Source: Bacillota bacterium (GTDB lineage Bacteria > Bacillota > Clostridia > Acetivibrionales > DSM-1351). Taken from it: 64,000 nt of DNA. Positions 1 to 6,035 of the stretch are shown here, in pieces; position 1 is the stretch's first letter; the number at the start of each line of letters is the position of its first letter. The stretch is taken from the NCBI GenBank assembly GCA_023444055.1, contig JAEZRV010000047.1, forward strand, positions 186,001 through 250,000, given 5' to 3'. The notes beneath the pieces were generated by a model that made no database searches, was not told the DNA's origin, and saw only the letters and a list, made by a program, of their open reading frames with translations. The translations under genes and the position numbers were made by a program.

Positions 1-1
1 G

Positions 2-529
2 ATTAAAAACAATAAAAATGCTGAAGCGTATGAATACATAACTGAAATACAAAACGATCCAAGCTATAACATAAACACTTCCATTTTCAGTATAGGAAAT
101 GTAGCTCTATTTGCTATAATTTCTACAAAAATAGAAAAAGCAAAAAGACAAGGTGTTGAATTTACTTTGAATACAGCAGGCACGATTGGCTCTATACCTC
201 ACATCAAAGTCTATGAACTGTGTGAAATAATAGGAATCTACCTTGACAATGCTATTGAAGCTGCTGAATTAAGTACTAAAAAGAATATTAACATGTCTGT
301 AATTGAATATGTAGATAGTATAGATATTAAGATTACAAATAGTTGTGATGAAATGCCTGTTATGGGAATGTTAAAACAAAATGGTTATTCAACTAAAGGA
401 GAAAATAGAGGAAATGGATTAGCAATTGCAGAAAAAATATTAAAAAAGTACAAGGCGGTTTTCAATATTATGACCTTTGATGAATCTGTTATGCAATTCA
501 ATCAAGAGATAAAAATAAAAAAGGCTTAA
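2..529 (+). CDS. AgrC-like sensor histidine kinase, C-terminal part (5' truncated by window edge)
   Basis: The frame is open from base 2, so the gene begins before the window and only about 175 C-terminal residues are visible. They match the GHKL ATPase end of AgrC/ComD-type peptide receptors: a GNVALFAIISTKIEKA segment follows the dimerisation helices, then an N-box YLDNAIEAAE, a GMLKQNGYSTKG segment, and a GNGLAIAEKILKKY G-box. Family knowledge: these kinases sense a cyclic peptide with an N-terminal membrane domain (not visible here) and phosphorylate an AgrA/LytTR regulator. The gene converges on the agrD/agrB cassettes and shares a bidirectional terminator with them. A TTG at 167 is an internal codon, not the start. 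It is probably the receptor for one or both peptides encoded next door; that pairing is inferred. Confidence 0.82.
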   Translation: MKNNKNAEAYEYITEIQNDPSYNINTSIFSIGNVALFAIISTKIEKAKRQGVEFTLNTAGTIGSIPHIKVYELCEIIGIYLDNAIEAAELSTKKNINMSVIEYVDSIDIKITNSCDEMPVMGMLKQNGYSTKGENRGNGLAIAEKILKKYKAVFNIMTFDESVMQFNQEIKIKKA

Positions 530-552
530 AATTAAAAGCCTTTTTTATTTTT
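511..552. terminator. Bidirectional terminator between agrC-like gene and agrD1
   Basis: A-tract, GGCTT, short loop, AAGCC and a T-tract. It reads as an intrinsic terminator on both strands. It lies just past the kinase stop on + and just past the agrD1 stop on -. Confidence 0.8.
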
Positions 553-556
553 ATAC

Positions 557-691
557 TCATTTTAATAGGGACTTAGGGCATTCCGGCTGATAAAACGCCC
601 ATAACCAACATGCTGAAGCTGATGAAGTAGCTGCAAACATTCCGATAGCACTTAGGACTGTTAGAACAATTAATTTTATACGTTTATTCAT
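557..691 (-). CDS. agrD: AgrD-like cyclic autoinducer peptide precursor (copy 1)
   Basis: A 44-residue precursor. I start it at the ATG preceded by GGGAGGTAG rather than at upstream in-frame codons. It has the three AgrD parts: an amphipathic/hydrophobic leader (residues 1-27, MNKRIKLIVLTVLSAIGMFA), a Cys-containing core (CWLWAF), and an acidic/polar tail YQPECPKSLLK. In the family, AgrB cleaves the tail and closes a thiolactone from the core Cys to the new C-terminus. It lies downstream of agrB1 with about 115 bp between. The leader and tail are nearly identical to copy 2 while the core differs. The exact ends of the mature peptide cannot be read from sequence. Confidence 0.88.
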   Translation of the reverse strand: MNKRIKLIVLTVLSAIGMFAATSSASACWLWAFYQPECPKSLLK

Positions 692-807
692 TTTTTCTAC
701 CTCCCACTTTTTTGATAGTTTTATAAAAACCAAACTGGTACTAGCCACTTATAGAAGTTGGGGACATTTTCTTGCCTCGTTACAATAATGATATTACAAA
801 CAGCATA

Positions 808-1389
808 TTAACATATTCCACCCTTTTTGTTTTCTGTAATACGATAAATTATTGGAGTTAAGTTAATAGCTGAAATTAACGTAATAATAGAAATAATATT
901 TGCGCAAACTACAGGAACAATAAATGTAGCGATAAAACACATCACTAATAATATGATACTTTTAATTCTTAATTCCTTTTTTCTCTTTAAAGTAATTATA
1001 GGTTTTGATACTAAATCTGCTGGAGCATACAAAGCCACAAGAGTTCCTGCAACAATAAACAAACCAACATTAAAATATCTAATATTAATTGCTTGTGATA
1101 AATAAACAGAACTAAATATAAGTATAAAATGCGTAATTACGCATCCAAGCTGTGTTTTAGCATGAACTCCTCCAAAATATGATTTGTTAACAGCAAAAAC
1201 TACAACAGCCAATAAAGCGAATTTAAACTGACCTAATACAAAGGCTACTGATAATACAGCAACAAGTTTTAAAATATCTGTAAAAGCTATATACAGTCCA
1301 TAGTTGAGTTGTTCTGCCTTTTCTTCTGTAGTGTCCGGAACATTTAGCAGAATCTGGTTAGTTATTTTCTTTGTAATATTGGCTATCAT
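808..1389 (-). CDS. agrB: AgrB-like autoinducer processing protease (copy 1, full length)
   Basis: A 193-residue polytopic membrane cysteine endopeptidase. The ATG at 1389 follows AGAGGTGG; a GTG four codons upstream lies inside that ribosome site. The catalytic pair is in GGVHAKTQLGC, His and Cys seven residues apart as in staphylococcal AgrB. About six hydrophobic segments follow, and the C-terminus ENKKGGIC is basic and ends in Cys. Role by family: removes the C-terminal tail of AgrD and makes the thiolactone intermediate. It is transcribed with agrD1 from its own promoter. Length is normal for the family, unlike copy 2. Confidence 0.92.
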   Translation of the reverse strand: MIANITKKITNQILLNVPDTTEEKAEQLNYGLYIAFTDILKLVAVLSVAFVLGQFKFALLAVVVFAVNKSYFGGVHAKTQLGCVITHFILIFSSVYLSQAINIRYFNVGLFIVAGTLVALYAPADLVSKPIITLKRKKELRIKSIILLVMCFIATFIVPVVCANIISIITLISAINLTPIIYRITENKKGGIC

Positions 1390-1424
1390 ATTTTTGCCCA
1401 CCTCTGACGTCTTAATTTATCTTT

Positions 1425-1455
1425 ATTATATTACTTTGTTCTTCCTCTGTCGACA
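1425..1455 (-). promoter_or_regulatory. Sigma-A-type promoter of agrB1-agrD1
   Basis: Minus strand: TCGACA, 17 bp, TATAAT. The -35 box sits in the palindrome TGTCGACA, and TGTCGACAGAG recurs at the same spacing before agrB2. The remaining spacer is not conserved. Confidence 0.7.
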
Positions 1456-1615
1456 AGTTCTGGAACTCCTCTATTAATATTACAAATAAAATATCAAACT
1501 CACCTGTTATAAACCATTTAATTAATAACAACTAAGCGAAAATACAAATCAGTTCTTAATTGTATTCTTTCGTGCATAAAGATATGTTTATTATATTAAA
1601 ATAAACTCAGCACAC

Positions 1616-1642
1616 AAAAAAAAGGCTTAAAGCCTTTTTTTA
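1616..1642. terminator. Terminator after agrD2
   Basis: A-tract, GGCTT/AAGCC hairpin and T-tract just past the agrD2 stop. Same design as the terminator after agrD1, showing the whole cassette including its terminator was duplicated. Confidence 0.8.
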
Positions 1643-1651
1643 CTTTTATAC

Positions 1652-1786
1652 TCATTTTAATAGGGACTTAGGACATTCAGGCTGATATAACATAAACACC
1701 CAACATCCTGAAGCTGAAGAAGTAGCTGCAAGCATTCCGATAACACTTAGAACTGTTAGAACAATTAATTTTATACGTTTATTCAT
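1652..1786 (-). CDS. agrD: AgrD-like cyclic autoinducer peptide precursor (copy 2)
   Basis: A 44-residue paralogue of copy 1. The start ATG has the same GGGAGGTAG site. The leader differs by about two residues (SVIGML for SAIGMF) and the tail YQPECPKSLLK is identical. The core is GCWVFML instead of ACWLWAF: only Cys and the first Trp are kept. The predicted cyclic peptide is therefore chemically different while AgrB-recognition parts are conserved. That pattern is what selection for a new signal specificity would produce, but drift after duplication is not excluded. It lies about 115 bp downstream of agrB2, matching copy 1. Confidence 0.87.
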   Translation of the reverse strand: MNKRIKLIVLTVLSVIGMLAATSSASGCWVFMLYQPECPKSLLK

Positions 1787-1902
1787 TTTTTCTACCTCCC
1801 ACTTTTTTGATAGTTTTATAAAAACCAAAGCGGCACCCGCCACTTATAGATGTTGGGGACATTTTCTGACCTCGTTATAAGAATAATATTACAAACGGTA
1901 TA

Positions 1903-2373
1903 TTAACATATTCCGCCTTTTTGATTTTTAGTAATACGGTACATCATCGGAGTTATATTAATAGCTGAAATTAAAGTAATTATAGGTTTTGATACTAAAT
2001 CTGCTGGAGCATACAAAACCACAAGAATTCCTGAAACAATAAACAAAATAACATTAAAATATCTAATATTAATTGCTTGTGATAAATAAATAGAACTAAA
2101 TATAAGTATAAAATGAGTAATTACGCATCCAAGCTGTGTTTTAGCATGAACTCCTCCAAAATATGATTTGTTAACAGCAAAAACCACAACAGCCAATAAA
2201 GCGAATTTAAACTGACCTAATACAAAGGCTACCGATAATACAGCAATAAGTTTCAAAATATCTGTAAAAGCTATATACAGTCCATAGTTGAGTTGTTCTG
2301 CTTTTTCTTCTGTAGTGCCCGGAACATTTAACACGATTTGATCAGTTATTTTCTTGGTAATATTGGCTAACAT
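1903..2373 (-). CDS. agrB: AgrB-like protease (copy 2, internally shortened)
   Basis: A 156-residue paralogue of copy 1. The two are almost identical from MxANITKKIT through SKPIITL, including the His/Cys dyad in GGVHAKTQLGC, and again from ISAIN to KGGIC. Between these points 37 residues (111 bp) present in copy 1 are missing in frame; that stretch holds one long transmembrane helix and the basic KRKKELRIK loop. In copy 1 the missing piece is bounded by IITL codons, consistent with deletion between short direct repeats. Start ATG at 2373 follows GGTGGTG. Loss of a helix would change topology, so activity is uncertain. Function could also be supplied in trans by copy 1. Confidence 0.85.
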   Translation of the reverse strand: MLANITKKITDQIVLNVPGTTEEKAEQLNYGLYIAFTDILKLIAVLSVAFVLGQFKFALLAVVVFAVNKSYFGGVHAKTQLGCVITHFILIFSSIYLSQAINIRYFNVILFIVSGILVVLYAPADLVSKPIITLISAINITPMMYRITKNQKGGIC

Positions 2374-2407
2374 ATTTTCACCACCATCAACTTTTTACTT
2401 TTATCTT

Positions 2408-2438
2408 ATTATACTACCTTATTTTAACTCTGTCGACA
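2408..2438 (-). promoter_or_regulatory. Sigma-A-type promoter of agrB2-agrD2
   Basis: Minus strand TCGACA, 17 bp, TATAAT, within the same TGTCGACAGAG element as the agrB1 promoter. Distance to the start codon is also similar. Confidence 0.7.
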
Positions 2439-2561
2439 TTTTTTTAAATTATTATTATATATTTTCCAAAATAATTCATCTAAATGCCCAATTATACAAC
2501 ACAAAAACAAAAAATATACACAAAACAAACGATGCTAATGATACGCCTATTAAAACCATCC

Positions 2562-2618
2562 AAAAAAAAACTCCCCCCAATAAGTTAAATCAAAAATCTA
2601 ACTTATTGGGGGGAGTTT
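2562..2618 (-). terminator. Strong terminator of the first dockerin-CotH gene
   Basis: A perfect stem of about 20 bp (2568-2587 with 2599-2618) rich in C/G at its base, loop of 11 nt, followed on the minus strand by nine T. It lies about 120 bp past the stop of the gene at 2738. Confidence 0.9.
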
Positions 2619-2737
2619 GGCAAATATAGTTTTTTTAATTTATCAATTTTCCTTTATTTTCTTTGTATACACCATTATTATTTAAAAATTGATTCTTCCC
2701 CTACAGCTAACCTAATTGTAGGACACAATTTAACCTA

Positions 2738-5494
2738 TCATCCAACCTTTATAAAGACAGGTGTAATACTTACTTTTCCACTAGGATTGAATGTTATGCT
2801 TTCAGATGTAGTTGTTACACCTGATACTCCTTCCCAATGGTCAAATTTGTAGCCTTGATTTGGTACAGCTTTTAATGTAACAGGTACACCGTTAAAGTAA
2901 ATTCCAGTCCAATCGGATGAATTTGTAATTCCAGGAGTTGTAGCTTTTATATCAATTGTATTAATCTTTACGTAACCTTCTGTATTATTGGATTTCACAT
3001 TTATTTCCGCTGTTCCCGTTACTCCTTCACTCTTGAATTTATTTACTATATATTGTCTCATATAGGAAGGTCTTTGTTCCGTATAGTCCTTGACAACTTT
3101 AATATTATCATACCAAGAAGAACCACCCATACCTGGAAATCCAAACGGATTTGTAGGCTGGTTATTACTTGTCATACTTATAGCTTGCCATCTGTCACAT
3201 TGTTCAGGCATTGCCACCTCAATTCCTGCCTGTAGTTCATCTATTTTTTTACTAACTCTTGCAGGAATAAAGGATGTATTGAGTTGGTCTGCAAAAGAAT
3301 TTATAAACTGATTTCTAAACTCAGTATTTTGTATTAGAGTTTTTAACAGGAATACAGCCCATGAACTATTTGAATTAAGAGCAGCCCCTGCTACGCGTTC
3401 CTCTGAAGTAGCATATTTTATGGAGTCAAATGATGGACTTTGATTTTGGTATCCAAAGCCAAAGTCAGTGTCCTTAAGTAGCCATCTCCATCTTCCATCT
3501 TGTCCATATGAAGCCTCTGGATGATAATTTCCATCATCAGTCTTGTACTTCCAAATAGCCATATTATTACCCGGCCAATCTGTATTACCGCAGTAAATCT
3601 CAGTTACATTATAATTAATGTAGTTTTCAATATCTATCTTTGTTTTAATATACTCATATACTCCAGCATTTTTAATGCTATTGCTTTTCAGATAATTTAT
3701 AACATCATCTTGATATAGCTTGTAGTCGTCAGCCTCCCCTTCTGAAACTGTAGGTGTCTGTAATACATCTAGCATAACAACTTTATCCTTATCAAGATTA
3801 TAGTGAGATTTGAGAAATTTATTGTCATAGCGTTCCCTTATGTTGTAAATGCCCCAAAATTCACCATCCAAGAACACTACTGATGGTCTATATGCCATAG
3901 TATCTATATTTAGATGTGATACTAAACCCTGTATTAAAGCATCTTTGAACATCGTTCCTGAATTATCATTTCCGGAATTTCTCAAAATTAATGTTTCAAA
4001 TTTATCTAACTTCTTTCCATTTGCCTTCTTTTTCAAACCTGGGAATATTTCATATTTATATGTATCTACATCATCATAATCATGACCAGCGTAAAGTCTA
4101 AAGGATTTCTGAGCACTCTTTCTTGTATAACCTCCATTTATACGTATACCGCTGTACTGTGAAAATGCAAGCGTTCCATCCTTTTCAAAAAACTCAATAT
4201 GTACAGGTCTTTCCCACTCTTCGCCCCTCTTTTCAGAGTTTCCATTAACATATATTCCTTTTGTATTATCAAAGAAATTGGCTTGGTCTGTAACTAAAGA
4301 TATAACAGGTAAGTTGTATCTGCTTGTCATATTATTATCTACAAAATATGAATTAGTTATAATTTTACTCTTTTTGCCACCATTATTAATTGCAACTGCC
4401 TTTAATGTAGTACATTTAAATACTTCTCCTTTAGGCCCCTTCCAAGAAGACCACATGTCACCGGTAATATTTGATATCTTTGAAAGGACATTTGGATCTC
4501 CTACCCTGCTCTTAACCAATATTGGATTTGTATATTCAAATGTTCCAGAAGCGCCAGGAACGGGATCTGAACCATTTAGTGTATAATAAATCTTTGTGTC
4601 TGCCTCATCTGTTGTAAGTTGAAGATTAAATTGAGAAGTATAGAATCCTGCTTTTTGTGAAAATACAGGGTCTTTTACAGCTACTGTTTCTGCTGAGTAA
4701 ACATTCTGATTTGAAGGTGTAGGTTTAGAAAATACTACCCATTCTGAAGAAGAGTCAGTCTTACGTCCATATGACTCGTCATCCTTCAATGCAGTGAATG
4801 TTACAGAATCAACGATAGAACCGCTAGGCGTTTTTAGAGTCAATGTTTCTCCTGATGAGCTCAATTTAAAATTAGTATGTAGCTGACCATCTTTTGCAAC
4901 CTTATTTTTGTCCGATGCCCAAACAAGCAAATGTCCATTTGCTGGAATAACTACATTTGGGAAATTCCAAGTAGCCGAAGAATCTGATAGCGTATAATTG
5001 CTCAAATCAACCGCTTGAGTACCAGGATTATAAAGCTCTATCCAATCAGAATATGCTCCTCCAAGATTGCCTGAATCAGCATCATCAACATCCCCATCTC
5101 TTAAAGTTTTTGTATTAGCAGCCATTATTTCGTTAATAAAAAGCGTTGTTTGTTGATCTTCTACCACAGGCAATTTATCAATACTCCCAAGTAAATACTT
5201 TTTCATTAATGCCAAATCAATTGCATTAATACTACCATCACAGTTTAAATCACCAATCACTAAATAATCACTAACTGGTAACTCTTTAATTACTTCAAGT
5301 AAATAACTTTTTAACAATGCAAAGTCTATTGCATCAACACTAGTGTCTCCATTTACGTCTCCAATTAGTTTAGTAGTAGTTGCTGCTGTATTTCCAATTT
5401 CTGCTGCAAATACATTACAATCCATTCCCATTATAAATGTTGATTGAATAGTAATAATTGATGATAGTGCTATGACTAACAATTTTTTCTTCAT
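2738..5494 (-). CDS. Cellulosomal dockerin protein with lamin-tail, chitobiase-like and CotH kinase domains
   Basis: About 918 residues. The ATG at 5494 has AAGGGG eight bases upstream; the ATG at 5500 is too close. Order: signal peptide (1-32), type I dockerin with two calcium loops (about 44-109; loop 1 DVNGDTSVDAID, loop 2 DLNCDGSINAID), lamin-tail domain (116-263), chitobiase C-terminal-like beta domain (276-384), CotH domain (393-815) with NTDWPGNN and the acidic KDTDFGFG motif, and a C-terminal beta repeat containing GYKFDHWEG. CotH proteins are atypical secreted protein kinases; the dockerin implies attachment to a scaffoldin cohesin. The N-terminal dockerin is unusual, since most are C-terminal. 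Function at the cellulosome is unproved. Confidence 0.93.
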   Translation of the reverse strand: MKKKLLVIALSSIITIQSTFIMGMDCNVFAAEIGNTAATTTKLIGDVNGDTSVDAIDFALLKSYLLEVIKELPVSDYLVIGDLNCDGSINAIDLALMKKYLLGSIDKLPVVEDQQTTLFINEIMAANTKTLRDGDVDDADSGNLGGAYSDWIELYNPGTQAVDLSNYTLSDSSATWNFPNVVIPANGHLLVWASDKNKVAKDGQLHTNFKLSSSGETLTLKTPSGSIVDSVTFTALKDDESYGRKTDSSSEWVVFSKPTPSNQNVYSAETVAVKDPVFSQKAGFYTSQFNLQLTTDEADTKIYYTLNGSDPVPGASGTFEYTNPILVKSRVGDPNVLSKISNITGDMWSSWKGPKGEVFKCTTLKAVAINNGGKKSKIITNSYFVDNNMTSRYNLPVISLVTDQANFFDNTKGIYVNGNSEKRGEEWERPVHIEFFEKDGTLAFSQYSGIRINGGYTRKSAQKSFRLYAGHDYDDVDTYKYEIFPGLKKKANGKKLDKFETLILRNSGNDNSGTMFKDALIQGLVSHLNIDTMAYRPSVVFLDGEFWGIYNIRERYDNKFLKSHYNLDKDKVVMLDVLQTPTVSEGEADDYKLYQDDVINYLKSNSIKNAGVYEYIKTKIDIENYINYNVTEIYCGNTDWPGNNMAIWKYKTDDGNYHPEASYGQDGRWRWLLKDTDFGFGYQNQSPSFDSIKYATSEERVAGAALNSNSSWAVFLLKTLIQNTEFRNQFINSFADQLNTSFIPARVSKKIDELQAGIEVAMPEQCDRWQAISMTSNNQPTNPFGFPGMGGSSWYDNIKVVKDYTEQRPSYMRQYIVNKFKSEGVTGTAEINVKSNNTEGYVKINTIDIKATTPGITNSSDWTGIYFNGVPVTLKAVPNQGYKFDHWEGVSGVTTTSESITFNPSGKVSITPVFIKVG

Positions 5495-5871
5495 AAACAT
5501 ATCCCCTTAATAATTTTTTTAACTCTTTGCGCTTCCCCAAGCACCTAAAATCCCCCAAATTCCGCATTTTGAGATTTCCTGTATTGATTTACTATTAATA
5601 ATATACTCAACCTTACAAAAGTATTTATGGACCCTTTTCTGTTAGCGTAGCCTTTCCCACTGCAGTAAAAAGCAATCTTTCACTTAACATTTGAGCTATT
5701 TGAGTCTGAGAATGTAATATGATGTAAAATTGAGAACTACCAATATTTTTATTATATACCAAAAAGGGTCTATTATCAATATTTTGTAATATGTTGTAGA
5801 AATATCATAACAAATACAATAAACAATTATGTTATGTGAATCAATATGATAGTACTAATTGGGTAGACACA
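5495..5871 (-). other. Leader/promoter region of the first dockerin-CotH gene
   Basis: No convincing gene. The minus-strand leader just before the ribosome site is unusually G-rich (GGAATTTGGGGGATTTTAGG then GCTTGGGGAAGC, a short hairpin). Further up, GTTAAGTG...GCTACGCTAAC could pair at its ends. No known riboswitch motif recognised. Confidence 0.35.
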
Positions 5872-5976
5872 AAAACAAGGTATTAATATATACCCGATAG
5901 TCTCCCTTGTGGTTGACAGTTAATAAAAACTGTTTTTCAAGGTGTAACATATCAATACATATTAATACCCTGTTTT
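5872..5976 (-). repeat. Nested inverted repeat downstream of the second dockerin-CotH gene
   Basis: Outer arms 5872-5892 and 5956-5976 are complementary over about 21 nt with few mismatches (core GGTATTAATAT). Between them sits a second hairpin, ACAGTT with AACTGT. On the minus strand the outer stem ends in TTGTTTTTG. Likely a terminator-like 3' structure of the gene at 6036, but larger than a normal terminator. Confidence 0.5.
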
Positions 5977-6035
5977 CATTCAATATTTAAATCCCCTCTA
6001 CAGCTTACCCATCCTGATTGAAGATGCAAGATTGC

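Noticed and set aside
2354..2629. Open frame on + across the agrB2 promoter and CotH terminator
   Set aside because: No ribosome site, low-complexity AT/C composition, and it runs through a promoter and a perfect terminator stem.
3053..4586. Several plus-strand frames inside the first CotH gene
   Set aside because: Antisense shadows of a strongly supported coding sequence; no ribosome sites.
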